Assembly: GCF_043757465.1 (NCBI RefSeq)
Contig: NZ_JAYVPL010000131.1
Coordinates: forward strand, 46,381-110,380
Direction of reading: 5' to 3'
DNA from: Armatimonas sp043757465
Lineage (GTDB): Bacteria > Armatimonadota > Armatimonadia > Armatimonadales > Armatimonadaceae
DNA length: 64,000 nucleotides
Made by a program: the position numbers and the translations under genes. Position 1 is the stretch's first letter. Each line of letters starts with the position of its first letter. Under the pieces are notes generated by a model. That model did no database searches and was not told where the DNA came from. It was given only the letters and a program-made list of their open reading frames with translations. Shown one piece after another: positions 17,286-25,064 of this stretch.

Positions 17286-17783
17286 ATGAGGACAGCGAGT
17301 TTTGAGAATGCGGTTCTGCCCCACCGCGAGAATTTGATGCGCTTTGCACTGCATCTCACCCACGATTCGGCGGATGCCCAGGATCTGGTGCAGGACACGC
17401 TCCTGCGGGCCTACACCCGCTTCTACCAGCTTCGGACCCAGGATGCGACGCTGGCGTGGCTGCGCTGCATCTTGCGAAGCATCTTCCTCCACAAAATCCA
17501 GCGCAAGCGCCGCGACCGTGAGGGCACCAGTGAGATCGCGGAGTGGGAGTCTACCCGTGAGTTTGTCGGGCCAGAGAAACGTGCCATTGACGGGGTCGAG
17601 GCGAGCGCCGTTCTTCAAGTGGTGCAGACCCTGCCTCCGGGCTACCGTGATGTCCTTCTGCTCACCATCGCCGAGCTGAGCTACAATGAGATCGTCGAGC
17701 GCACCGGCCTGCCCATGGCCACTGTCAAAGCCCGTATCCACCGTGCCCGCAAGATGGTTCAAAAGCAGCTCGTGCCAGCCTAA
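17286..17783 (+). CDS. ECF RNA polymerase sigma factor (short)
   Basis: A 165-residue ECF sigma factor. Region 2: ENLMRFALHLTHDSADAQDLVQDTLLRAYTRFYQL and AWLRCILRSIFLHKIQRKRRDRE. Region 4: VVQTLPPGYRDVLLLTIAELSYNEIVERTGLPMATVKARIHRARK. No anti-sigma gene follows; the next gene is secE under its own promoter, so this is an orphan sigma. The open frame extends upstream into gltD (to 16896), but the ATG at 17286, just behind a TATAAT box, gives the normal length. Confidence 0.9.
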   Translation: MRTASFENAVLPHRENLMRFALHLTHDSADAQDLVQDTLLRAYTRFYQLRTQDATLAWLRCILRSIFLHKIQRKRRDREGTSEIAEWESTREFVGPEKRAIDGVEASAVLQVVQTLPPGYRDVLLLTIAELSYNEIVERTGLPMATVKARIHRARKMVQKQLVPA

Positions 17784-17819
17784 AGCCCTCCCTCCCCCGT
17801 GGGGAACTTTTAGGAGGCA

Positions 17820-17846
17820 TTGACAGGTACTAAAAATCGTGATAAT
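17820..17846 (+). promoter_or_regulatory. secE-nusG promoter
   Basis: TTGACA (17820-17825) followed after 15 nt by GATAAT (17841-17846); alternatively TAATCT at 17 nt. It is one of the few recognisable -35/-10 promoters in the window. Confidence 0.6.
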
Positions 17847-17857
17847 CTGCACAGATG

Positions 17858-17887
17858 CAGGGTGCCTTCAAGGTACCCTGCTTTTTG
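17858..17887 (+). terminator. Hairpin with U-run in secE leader (terminator or attenuator)
   Basis: CAGGGTGCCTT / AAGGTACCCTG forms an 11-bp stem followed by CTTTTTGTTG. It lies between the predicted secE transcription start (about 17853) and the secE Shine-Dalgarno. It is therefore either the terminator of the upstream sigma gene overlapped by a promoter, or a leader attenuator. Confidence 0.55.
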
Positions 17888-17916
17888 TTGCCCGAAGATT
17901 GAGTTAGGGAGAAACT

Positions 17917-18162
17917 ATGGCAAGCACCACCGCACCGCAGCAACCGGCCCCAAAAAAGAAGCCTTCTCGGCAAGGATTTGAGGAGTATGTGAAGGGAGTT
18001 CGGCACGAGCTGAAATCACCTCAGACTCACTGGCCGACTCGCCCTGAGCTGATCAAGATGACACAGATTGTGTTGTTGCTCATCGGGGTAGTGGCTATTT
18101 ACTGCGGGGGAATTGATTTTGCCCTGTCGCAGTTCGCCCAGCGACTTCTAAGCCGCAAGTAG
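17917..18162 (+). CDS. secE: Preprotein translocase subunit SecE
   Basis: An 81-residue protein. The Pro/Lys-rich N-terminus is followed by the conserved amphipathic helix EEYVKGVRHELKSPQTHWPTRPEL and one transmembrane segment (VLLLIGVVAIYCGGIDFALSQF). This is the single-span form of SecE that clamps SecY in the translocon. Shine-Dalgarno AGGGAG lies 8 nt upstream. It heads the secE-nusG-rplK-rplA order, conserved across bacteria. Confidence 0.93.
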   Translation: MASTTAPQQPAPKKKPSRQGFEEYVKGVRHELKSPQTHWPTRPELIKMTQIVLLLIGVVAIYCGGIDFALSQFAQRLLSRK

Positions 18163-18204
18163 GCAGTGTTTTTTCGTTAGGAAACGTTTTAAAAGGACAG
18201 CACG

Positions 18205-18735
18205 ATGCAGCGACACTGGTACGCAATTCATACCTATTCAGGCCATGAGATGAAGGTCAAAGTGACCATCGAGAAGCGCGCGGAGACAATGGGGCTCCGG
18301 CAGAAGCTTTTCCGCATCCTCGTCCCCACGGATACCGAGACCCGAAACCGTGGCGGGAAGAAGACCGAGTACAAGCGTAAAGTCTTCCCGGGTTACGTTC
18401 TGATTGACATGATCCTCGATGACGACACCTGGTATCTGATCAAGAGCACCACGGGAGTCACGGGATTTGTTTCCTCGGGCAACAAGCCCGTTCCGCTTCA
18501 GGACAAAGAGGTGCGCGACATCCTCGATGCCCTTGATCCCAACAATGCGGCCTCGCGGCCCAAGAAGATCTGGGAGAAGAACCAGGTGATTCGGATCAAC
18601 TCCGGACCCTTTGCGGACTTCACCGGCAAGATTGATGAGGTCAACGACCAAAAAGAGAAGGCCAAGGTCATGATCTCTTTGTTTGGTCGCGACACACCGG
18701 TCGAGCTGGACTTCAACCAGATCGAAAAGATTTAA
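18205..18735 (+). CDS. nusG: Transcription termination/antitermination factor NusG
   Basis: A 176-residue NusG. The NGN domain starts HWYAIHTYSGHEMKVK, includes the insertion-free core with RKVFPGYVLIDMILDDDTWYLIKSTTGVTGFV, and ends near residue 115. The KOW domain (VIRINSGPFADFTGKIDEVNDQKEKAKVMISLFGRDTPVELDFNQIEKI) completes it. It binds RNA polymerase and links it to Rho or the ribosome. It lies 42 nt behind secE and 69 nt before rplK. Confidence 0.96.
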   Translation: MQRHWYAIHTYSGHEMKVKVTIEKRAETMGLRQKLFRILVPTDTETRNRGGKKTEYKRKVFPGYVLIDMILDDDTWYLIKSTTGVTGFVSSGNKPVPLQDKEVRDILDALDPNNAASRPKKIWEKNQVIRINSGPFADFTGKIDEVNDQKEKAKVMISLFGRDTPVELDFNQIEKI

Positions 18736-18804
18736 CGGGAAACTGTTAAAGTAGGAGGCGGGCCTCACTAAAAACCCCGCCGTTAATACTACGGAGAAAA
18801 GAAA

Positions 18805-19230
18805 ATGGCAAAAAAAGTAGTGGGCGTCGTCAAGCTGGCGCTCAGTGCAGGAAAAGCAACTCCTGCGCCTCCCGTTGGTCCGGCCCTTGGTGGCTACGGT
18901 ATCAACATGATGGAGTTCATCAAGGGTTACAACGCGAAGACCGCCGACATGGTGGGCTCGATTGTGCCTGTGGTCATCACGATCTACGATGACCGCTCCT
19001 TCGTCTACGAGACCAAGACCCCGCCCGCGTCCGACCTGCTCAAGAAAGCGGCGGGCATCCCGTCGGGTTCCGGCAATCCGAACACCGTCAAGGTGGGCTC
19101 CATCACCAAGGCGCAGTTGAAGGACATCGCGGAGAAAAAACTCCCCGACCTCAACACGAATGATGTGGATGCGGCGATGCGGATTATCGAAGGCACGGCA
19201 CGCTCAATGGGCGTGACGATCGCGGACTAG
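18805..19230 (+). CDS. rplK: 50S ribosomal protein L11
   Basis: A 141-residue L11. The N-terminal domain has KLALSAGKATPAPPVGPALGGYGINMMEFIKGYNAKTA, the proline-rich segment that contacts thiopeptides and the GTPase centre. The C-terminal rRNA-binding domain has TPPASDLLKKAAGIPSGSGNPN and LPDLNTNDVDAAMRIIEGTARSMGV. It forms the stalk base. GGAG lies 10 nt upstream of the ATG. The 69-nt gap after nusG contains a GC-rich pairing (GGCGGG / CCCGCC) without a U-run. Confidence 0.96.
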   Translation: MAKKVVGVVKLALSAGKATPAPPVGPALGGYGINMMEFIKGYNAKTADMVGSIVPVVITIYDDRSFVYETKTPPASDLLKKAAGIPSGSGNPNTVKVGSITKAQLKDIAEKKLPDLNTNDVDAAMRIIEGTARSMGVTIAD

Positions 19231-19241
19231 GAGCAAGACCC

Positions 19242-19964
19242 ATGCGAAAACAAGATCGAAAGCATATTATCTCCGCTCGCTTCAAGACCGAGGCGGCCAA
19301 GGTGGAGCGCACGACACAGTACGAGCCCCTCGCGGCTCTGGAGCTGGTGAAAGCAACCTCCTCGACCAAGTTCGATTCCACGGTTGATGTTGCCATCAAC
19401 CTCGGGGTTGACCCTCGCCAAGGCGACCAGATGGTGCGTGGCACCACCGAGCTGCCCTACGGCACGGGTAAGAGCCAGAAAGTGGCTGTCTTTGCCAAGG
19501 GCGCTAATGCCGAGGCAGCAACAGCAGCAGGGGCCGATGAGGTCGGAGCTGAAGAGCTGATCGCCAAGATTCAGAACGGCTGGCGTGACTTCGACGTGCT
19601 CGTGGCCACTCCGGACATGATGCCCGCCGTCGGTAAGCTGGGCCGCCTGCTTGCGGCGCGTATGCCCAACCCCAAGTCCGGCACCGTCACCACGGATGTC
19701 GCTAAGGTCGTCAATGCGATCAAGAAAGCAACTCGTGTGGCCTACCGTGTTGATAAGGGTGGCATTGTCCATGCGCCTATCGGCAAGGCAAGCTTCCCCG
19801 TGGAGCACCTCCAGGAGAACATGAAAGTGTTGATCAGCACGCTGGTCAAGGCTAAGCCATCGAGCTCTAAGGGCCGCTACATCCAGAAGATCACCGTCTC
19901 TTCCTCAATGGGGCCGGGGATCAGCGTGGATGTCGCCACCGCACAGCGCACCGTTGACAAGTAG
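19242..19964 (+). CDS. rplA: 50S ribosomal protein L1
   Basis: A 240-residue L1 with conserved motifs KFDSTVDVAINLGVDPRQGDQMVRGTTELPYGTGK, ATPDMMPAVGKLGRLLAARMPNPKSGTV and the C-terminal SSSMGPGISVD. It binds 23S rRNA at the L1 stalk and in many bacteria represses its own operon. It lies 11 nt after rplK. The usual rplJ-rplL genes do not follow; a strong terminator ends the operon here. Confidence 0.96.
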   Translation: MRKQDRKHIISARFKTEAAKVERTTQYEPLAALELVKATSSTKFDSTVDVAINLGVDPRQGDQMVRGTTELPYGTGKSQKVAVFAKGANAEAATAAGADEVGAEELIAKIQNGWRDFDVLVATPDMMPAVGKLGRLLAARMPNPKSGTVTTDVAKVVNAIKKATRVAYRVDKGGIVHAPIGKASFPVEHLQENMKVLISTLVKAKPSSSKGRYIQKITVSSSMGPGISVDVATAQRTVDK

Positions 19965-19984
19965 TCGTCAGCAAGCCTTAAAGC

Positions 19985-20030
19985 AAAAAAATCTCCCTGG
20001 GTGCGTCGCACCCGGGGAGATTTTTGTTTT
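19985..20030. terminator. Bidirectional intrinsic terminator between rplA and the convergent gene
   Basis: The stem centres on CTCCC-GGGTGCG / CGCACCC-GGGGAG, flanked by an A-run on the left and TTTTTGTTTT on the right. It therefore works for rplA on the plus strand and for the membrane-protein gene (stop at 20031) on the minus strand. Confidence 0.88.
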
Positions 20031-20633
20031 CTACTGTAGACGAATCCCAAGAACGATCAGAAGCACCAGAAAGATCGTCAGCACTAGTGCGGCAACCGCT
20101 CCAATACTGGCTCCCACGCGTGTCTTGCCTCCTAGAACACAGCCATGAGCAACAATCAATGCGGGGATGGCAACCCACATGGCCCAGATAGCCCCCATCA
20201 GAATCGCCTCCTGCCAGGCTCCTCCATAGGTCGCGCTTACCAGGCAGAGAATCCCCACCAATGCCAGCGCCGTATTGCGTGTTTCAGGCATCGGCACCGC
20301 GCTCTCGGGATCGCTCTCGCGCAGGGTGGAGCAGCGCACCGGGAGCAGAAAGAGTCCTGCCCCTCCCAGAAAAAGACTGGCGAGAATAATGTAGGGACTG
20401 AAGACTAAGACACTGAATGCGACGCTCGCCGACACCAGCGCCGCCAGCAGCTCACAGAGGCGGGCTTTTGCCTGCCGCACGAGGCCACGCCCCAGCACGT
20501 ACGCAGCTAGAATCGGCAGGAGATAGTCTCCCCAGTCAAAGCGTGCGTTTTCTCCCATCAATCGCCAGTGGATCAGCCAGACAACCAGCGCCATGGGCAA
20601 CATCGCCCGGACAACAACCTCACCTCGGTACAT
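20031..20633 (-). CDS. Polytopic membrane protein of unknown function
   Basis: A 200-residue protein with about six hydrophobic segments: MLPMALVVWLIHW, YLLPILAAYVLG, LLAALVSASVAFSVLVF, YIILASLFLGGAGLFLL, ALALVGILCLVSATY and the long C-terminal stretch to the stop. I recognise no family. Shine-Dalgarno AGGAGG lies 7 nt before the ATG. It converges on rplA and shares its terminator. Confidence 0.6.
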   Translation of the reverse strand: MYRGEVVVRAMLPMALVVWLIHWRLMGENARFDWGDYLLPILAAYVLGRGLVRQAKARLCELLAALVSASVAFSVLVFSPYIILASLFLGGAGLFLLPVRCSTLRESDPESAVPMPETRNTALALVGILCLVSATYGGAWQEAILMGAIWAMWVAIPALIVAHGCVLGGKTRVGASIGAVAALVLTIFLVLLIVLGIRLQ

Positions 20634-20693
20634 TTCTTATCCTCCTGACCACAGGATAACGGGAAAGGGGGTCTGGTTGCAACAAATTCGAGG

Positions 20694-21434
20694 CTAGGCA
20701 GCGACGCGTAGGCCGCTAGCCTCGCTAGTCTCTTCCTCGTCAACCTCTTCTGCTTCTTCTGCTTCTTCTGTGGGCGCACTCGCCAGCGTCAGATTCGCAA
20801 CCGGCGTGACTTCAGGAAGGGCAGCCGTTTCCTGCTCGAAGAAGCTCAGGACACTCTCCAGGCGTCCAGTCTCGGTATCACAGAGGGTTCGGACACGCTC
20901 TTGCTTACCCTTTGTCACTGTAATTTGATCTTCTTTTTCGGTGATCTGTCGCTGGAGTTCGGCGATCTGTGCCTGCGTCTCCACCACATAGTCATCTGTT
21001 TTCTGACCCTGTGCATCCGCGTACTTCTGGAGAGTCGAGCGCTTCTGATCGGCATCTCCAACAATACTTTGGCGGTTGGCCCCGATAGCGGTTCCCAGAG
21101 CTGTGAGGGTTACCTGAACGGTCTGACGTTTCATTTCCAGAGGCATGGCAGCGGGAAGCTGCTCCAACATGCTCAGGGTTTGCTCGGCGGTAAACGGAGT
21201 GTTTACGACACGAGCAAACTGATAGATCGCCGGAAAATCAAGGGTTCCGTCCGTAGAGAGTGTCGGAGGTCCGGTGGCCACAGATGCCTTGGGAAGCGCG
21301 GGGGCAGTGGGGTGCGGAACGGACGGAGCAACGACGGGAGGGATCGAGGCGACGGGGGAAGCTAGGCGGACGGGAGGAGCATCGGAGTCCTGGCCATCCT
21401 CTTTTTTGTCATTATTGCGCGAGAAGAACTGCAT
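20694..21434 (-). CDS. Coiled-coil protein with acidic C-terminal tail, unknown function
   Basis: A 246-residue soluble protein. It has a charged N-terminus, a Pro/Ala-rich linker (residues 25-65), a helical block (FPAIYQFARVVNTPFTAEQTLSMLEQLPAAMPLEMKRQTVQVTLTALG) and a coiled coil (residues 135-190, QTQAQIAELQRQITEKEDQITVTKGKQERV region). The end is a strongly acidic EEAEEAEEVDEEE tail. The family is not recognised; the central block recalls short scaffold or PspA-like proteins, but this is only an impression. AAAGGA lies 9 nt upstream of the ATG. Confidence 0.55.
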   Translation of the reverse strand: MQFFSRNNDKKEDGQDSDAPPVRLASPVASIPPVVAPSVPHPTAPALPKASVATGPPTLSTDGTLDFPAIYQFARVVNTPFTAEQTLSMLEQLPAAMPLEMKRQTVQVTLTALGTAIGANRQSIVGDADQKRSTLQKYADAQGQKTDDYVVETQAQIAELQRQITEKEDQITVTKGKQERVRTLCDTETGRLESVLSFFEQETAALPEVTPVANLTLASAPTEEAEEAEEVDEEETSEASGLRVAA

Positions 21435-21520
21435 AATTTTATCCTTTGCTAGAAGCGTACAAAGTTATTATGGTCAGACCCTGCTAAAAGTACAGGGTTC
21501 GGCGCAAAATATTGTCGTGA

Positions 21521-21526
21521 TAAAAT
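21521..21526 (+). promoter_or_regulatory. -10 box TAAAAT of def-fmt
   Basis: TAAAAT ends 10 nt before the def ATG; the predicted leader is only about 4 nt and has no Shine-Dalgarno. Confidence 0.45.
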
Positions 21527-21536
21527 AACCCCTGGT

Positions 21537-22100
21537 ATGGCATCTGACAAGCTTCTTGATCTGGCGGAAAAGTACAAAGATATTCCCTTCAACGATAGCC
21601 GCGTCGTGAAGTATAAAGAGACCCACGGCTGGGAAGTGCTGCTCCAGACGGCGCAAGAGATTAAGTTCGTGGACGGTGCTATCCGGGCGCTGGTTGCGGA
21701 GATGGCTGATATCATGTACGCCGCACACGGGGTCGGGCTTGCCGCACCTCAGGTGGGGCGTAGCCTGCGGCTCCTGGTCTACGATGCGGGCGGTGGGCTT
21801 CAGGCACTGATCAATCCTCAAGTCTCCAAGGAAAAAGGTGAGCAGTACGAACCCGAAGAGGGCTGTCTGTCTATCCCGGGCTTGCGCGGTGTGGTCCGTC
21901 GCCCCAGTCAGATCTACGTGCACGCGCTCACGGCCAACGGCCATCCGGTGCGCTTTAAGGCACGGGATTTCGAGGCACGGATTATCTGTCACGAGGTGGA
22001 TCACCTCAACGGTATCCTCTTCACCGAACGCGCCGATCCCAAGACCCTGCACATGCTCACTCCTGAGGAGCAGGCCGCCGAGCGTGAACCAACCCCCTAA
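21537..22100 (+). CDS. def: Peptide deformylase
   Basis: A 187-residue metallohydrolase removing the formyl group from nascent proteins. All three family motifs are present: GVGLAAPQVG (motif 1), EEGCLSIPG (motif 2, metal-ligand Cys) and CHEVDHLNG (motif 3, the HExxH metal site with Val in place of the usual Met or Phe). It is followed 27 nt later by fmt, which adds the same formyl group to initiator tRNA. Confidence 0.95.
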   Translation: MASDKLLDLAEKYKDIPFNDSRVVKYKETHGWEVLLQTAQEIKFVDGAIRALVAEMADIMYAAHGVGLAAPQVGRSLRLLVYDAGGGLQALINPQVSKEKGEQYEPEEGCLSIPGLRGVVRRPSQIYVHALTANGHPVRFKARDFEARIICHEVDHLNGILFTERADPKTLHMLTPEEQAAEREPTP

Positions 22101-22127
22101 TCCCCGCCGAGCGGAGGAATTATTGAA

Positions 22128-23081
22128 ATGATGCGCCTCGTTTTTTTTGGGACTTCCCCGTTCGCGGTACCCACGCTTCAGGCGCTCCATGCGAGCCACC
22201 ATGAGGTGCTTGCGATTGTCACACAGCCGGACCGACCGGCAGGGCGTGGGATGCAGCTCGCGGCATCTCCCGTGAAAAAAGCGGCGCTGGCGCTGGGCTA
22301 TACCACGATTCTCCAGCCAGAGAAAGTGCGCCGAAAGCCCTTCCCTGAAGAACTGAGCATGCTGGCTCCCGACGTGCTGGTGGTTGTTTCCTTCGGGCAG
22401 ATTATCCCGCAAAGAGTGCTCGACGGCCCGCGATACGGTGGCATCAATGTCCATGCGTCGCTCCTGCCGCGCTGGCGTGGTGCGGCCCCGATCCACCGAG
22501 CGATCATGGCGGGCGACCTCGAAACCGGTGTTGCCACGATGCGGATGGAGGCAACTTTAGACACTGGCCCGGTCTTTCTGGAAGCACGTACTCCGATTAC
22601 TCCCCGCGACACTACCCTCTCGCTAGAGCCACGTCTTGCAGCGGCAGGGGCGGCAATTCTGATTCAGACATTGGATCGCCTGGAGCAGGAGCCTAACTGG
22701 CAGCCGAATCCCCAGAGCGAGACGGGCATGACCTATGCCGCCTTGCTCAGCCGCGAAGACGGCTTCCTGGATCCAACAACGGAGAGTGCGCTTCAGCTTG
22801 CAAACCGTGTCCGGGCGCTCACTCCGCGCCCGGGTGGCGTGATTATGCTCGCGGGTAAAGAGGTGAAGGTGCTGGAGGCGACCTATGCCCTTGAGACGGG
22901 GCCGGGGCCTTACTCTCCTGGGGAGCTTATCGCTGTCAACAAAGACGGGATTGAGATCGCCACTCTTGCGGGCAGCCTGCGCCTGGTGACGGTTCAGCCC
23001 GCCGGGAAACCCGCGATGGCGGCGACGGCATACGCCAACGGGGCACGCCTTAAACCTGGCGATCTTGCAGCCCGTCCGTAA
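22128..23081 (+). CDS. fmt: Methionyl-tRNA formyltransferase
   Basis: A 317-residue enzyme formylating Met-tRNAi with 10-formyl-THF. The catalytic domain shows VFFGTSPFAVPTLQAL, VTQPDRPAGRGMQL, VSFGQIIPQRVLD and NVHASLLPRWRGAAPIHRAIMAGD (Asn, His and the SLLP loop of the active site). The C-terminal tRNA-binding domain follows LANRVRALTPRPGGVI. A GGAGG ribosome site is at 22112-22116; ATG 22128 and ATG 22131 are both possible. It sits in an operon with def. Confidence 0.95.
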   Translation: MMRLVFFGTSPFAVPTLQALHASHHEVLAIVTQPDRPAGRGMQLAASPVKKAALALGYTTILQPEKVRRKPFPEELSMLAPDVLVVVSFGQIIPQRVLDGPRYGGINVHASLLPRWRGAAPIHRAIMAGDLETGVATMRMEATLDTGPVFLEARTPITPRDTTLSLEPRLAAAGAAILIQTLDRLEQEPNWQPNPQSETGMTYAALLSREDGFLDPTTESALQLANRVRALTPRPGGVIMLAGKEVKVLEATYALETGPGPYSPGELIAVNKDGIEIATLAGSLRLVTVQPAGKPAMAATAYANGARLKPGDLAARP

Positions 23082-23120
23082 CTATTTTCCTCCAAAGAAG
23101 GATTCGCCGTGCCGACGTTG

Positions 23121-23126
23121 TATAAT
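23121..23126 (+). promoter_or_regulatory. -10 box TATAAT of the secreted PKD-like gene
   Basis: A perfect TATAAT 40 nt upstream of the start codon. Unlike the leaderless set, this gene has a 5'-UTR with AAAGGA (23154-23159). Confidence 0.5.
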
Positions 23127-23172
23127 AGGCTGGCATTGTTGTCCGTTGTGCCGAAAGGAATCGAGTTTGAAG

Positions 23173-24105
23173 ATGCGTGTTCTTAGCCACCGTTTCATGC
23201 GCTTTACCGCCGCTGCCATCGTGGGTGGCTTGGCGCTTACTGCCGCTCTGGCCCAGGAAGGTGTCGCTACCGTGGCTTTCTCCCTCTTTAAGGGTGAGGA
23301 AAGTTCGGTAAGCCTAGGGAGCTGGGGTAGTGGCCGTGCGGAACAGAGCAAGGGGGATAATGGGAAAGTCCTGGTTGGAGATTACTCCATCAAGGTAACG
23401 ACTCATGGCACCCACCAGGGCGGGAAGATTAGCTTCGCCAAGCCCGTGGATCTCAGCGCCGCACTCGCAAACCCACACTGCTACTTGCGGATGCGTACCA
23501 GCTTTAATACCACTCAGGAAGTGATTGACCTTTCCGGGTTTGGAGAAAAGAAAGCGGCGGCTGGCTTTGAGCGAATGCGCTTTGTGTTCGTCATGGCAGA
23601 TGGCTCCCAGTACGAGCTCGTGCGTCCGCTAGATATTGCCCCCACAGAAGACCCTGATTCCTATGTCCCTGTTCACGTACCTCTCGCGGCACTGAAGAAG
23701 GCGGCAAAGAAACCCCTGAGCGGAAATGGAGCCAAGCTCGCCTCGCTGATAATCTGTGGAGACAAGTATGAGCAGTTCCATATCGGCGAGATAGATGTCC
23801 TGACCGACGAAACAGAGGTCAGCGCGGCGGATCTTGAGGATCAGATTGCCTTCTCCGACAACGAGATGATCTTTGTCGCCGATGCAGAGGGCGGTGCCAG
23901 CACCCTCAAGTTCTCCTGGGACTGGGATGCGAACGATGGTATTCAGGAAGACGATACAGGGCGCACCATTAAACATGTGTTCCCGGCTTCCCTCTTCCGT
24001 GGCAACGAGCAGCTTCATAAAGTGGTGGTCACCCTGACTGTCACCGATGTAGACGGACTGAAAAAGGCTGTCTCGAAAAAACTGACGATGGAAGTGAGCA
24101 AGTAA
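23173..24105 (+). CDS. Secreted protein with carbohydrate-binding-like and PKD-like domains
   Basis: A 310-residue exported protein. The signal peptide RFMRFTAAAIVGGLALTAALAQ is cut near residue 28. The middle (residues 30-205) looks like a jelly-roll: VSLGSWGSGRAEQSKGD, YSIKVTTHGTHQGGKISFAKPVDLS and IGEIDVLTDE. The last 90 residues resemble a PKD repeat: FVADAEGGASTLKFSWDWDANDGIQEDDTGRTIKHVF and LHKVVVTLTVTDVDGLKKAVSKKL. A role in surface or polysaccharide binding is likely but unproven. The AAAGGA site is 13 nt from ATG 23173 and 7 nt from an in-frame TTG at 23167, so the true start may be that TTG. Longer upstream frames start inside fmt and are rejected. Confidence 0.65.
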   Translation: MRVLSHRFMRFTAAAIVGGLALTAALAQEGVATVAFSLFKGEESSVSLGSWGSGRAEQSKGDNGKVLVGDYSIKVTTHGTHQGGKISFAKPVDLSAALANPHCYLRMRTSFNTTQEVIDLSGFGEKKAAAGFERMRFVFVMADGSQYELVRPLDIAPTEDPDSYVPVHVPLAALKKAAKKPLSGNGAKLASLIICGDKYEQFHIGEIDVLTDETEVSAADLEDQIAFSDNEMIFVADAEGGASTLKFSWDWDANDGIQEDDTGRTIKHVFPASLFRGNEQLHKVVVTLTVTDVDGLKKAVSKKLTMEVSK

Positions 24106-24112
24106 ACCCACA

Positions 24113-25036
24113 TTGAGCACATCGCCTCTGCCTGTGCCAAGCCGACTCCCGGCTTGGCTGGAGGCGATGCGCCCAAAGCAGTGGGCGAAGAATGCTCTGC
24201 TCTTTGCAGGCCTGCTCTTTACCCAGGATCAGTACCACACCCTAAACCACTGGGTTAAAACCCTCGCAGGGTTCCTCCTCTTTTGTCTTCTCTCAGGCCT
24301 GACCTACTACATCAATGATCTGTTGGACGTGTCAGCAGACCGTCAGCACCCCAAGAAACGCTTCCGCCCCATCCCCTCAGGCCGCCTCCCCGTAGGAGTG
24401 GCAAAACTCCTGGCGGGCCTGGGAATACCGGCGTTACTGGTCGCAGCGCGCCTTATTGAGTACGATCAGAGTGGCGTGGCAGCCTGGAAGTTCTTCGGGG
24501 CCGCAACACTCTATCTTGTCACTACCCTGCTCTATTCTTTTGTCCTCAAACACCATGTGATCGTGGATGTGCTGACCCTCGCATCGCTCTTTGTGATCCG
24601 AGCGGTGGCGGGAGCCTTTGTGATCAATGTCCCGCTCTCGGAGTGGCTCCTGCTCTGTACTCTGCTGCTGGCGCTCTTTCTGGGGCTCTCCAAACGCCGA
24701 GGGGAGCTGGTTGCTCTGGGCGAAGAAACACCGACCCGCGCAATCCTCAAAGAATACAGCCTCCCGATGCTAGAGCAGATGATCACCATTGTGGCCTCCG
24801 CCTGCGTGATGTCCTACACCCTCTATACGTTCTTCTCCAAGTCACAGACCGGGCAGAGCCGCCCGTACTTAATGGCGACCATTCCCTTTGTGCTCTATGG
24901 GCTCTTTCGCTATCTCTACCTCACCCACAAAAAAGGCATGGGGGAAGCCCCTGAGGCGGTTCTCGTGGAGGATAAGCCCCTGGTAATTAATGTTCTACTC
25001 TGGGCGCTGGTGGCCACGATTGTCTTGCGCGTCTAA
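24113..25036 (+). CDS. UbiA-family prenyltransferase (decaprenyl-phosphate phosphoribosyltransferase-like)
   Basis: A 307-residue membrane protein with about eight hydrophobic helices. The N-terminal MRPKQWAKNALLFAGLLF and the first Asp-rich motif YYINDLLDVSADRQHPKKRFRPIPSG are the signature of the DPPR-synthase branch (Rv3806c type). That branch joins PRPP to polyprenyl phosphate in making arabinose donors. The second motif region TLASLFVIRAVAGAFVINVPLSEWLLLCTLLLALFLGLSKRRGEL follows. The start is uncertain: TTG 24113 (8 nt after the previous gene) or a later GTG near 24132. No other arabinan genes are adjacent. Confidence 0.82.
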   Translation: MSTSPLPVPSRLPAWLEAMRPKQWAKNALLFAGLLFTQDQYHTLNHWVKTLAGFLLFCLLSGLTYYINDLLDVSADRQHPKKRFRPIPSGRLPVGVAKLLAGLGIPALLVAARLIEYDQSGVAAWKFFGAATLYLVTTLLYSFVLKHHVIVDVLTLASLFVIRAVAGAFVINVPLSEWLLLCTLLLALFLGLSKRRGELVALGEETPTRAILKEYSLPMLEQMITIVASACVMSYTLYTFFSKSQTGQSRPYLMATIPFVLYGLFRYLYLTHKKGMGEAPEAVLVEDKPLVINVLLWALVATIVLRV

Positions 25037-25050
25037 GCCACATCTTCAGG

Positions 25051-25056
25051 TACAAT
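25051..25056 (+). promoter_or_regulatory. -10 box TACAAT of the M32 carboxypeptidase gene, leaderless
   Basis: TACAAT ends 8 nt before ATG 25065. The longer frame starting at 24990 inside the prenyltransferase gene is rejected. Confidence 0.55.
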
Positions 25057-25064
25057 GCCGCGAT

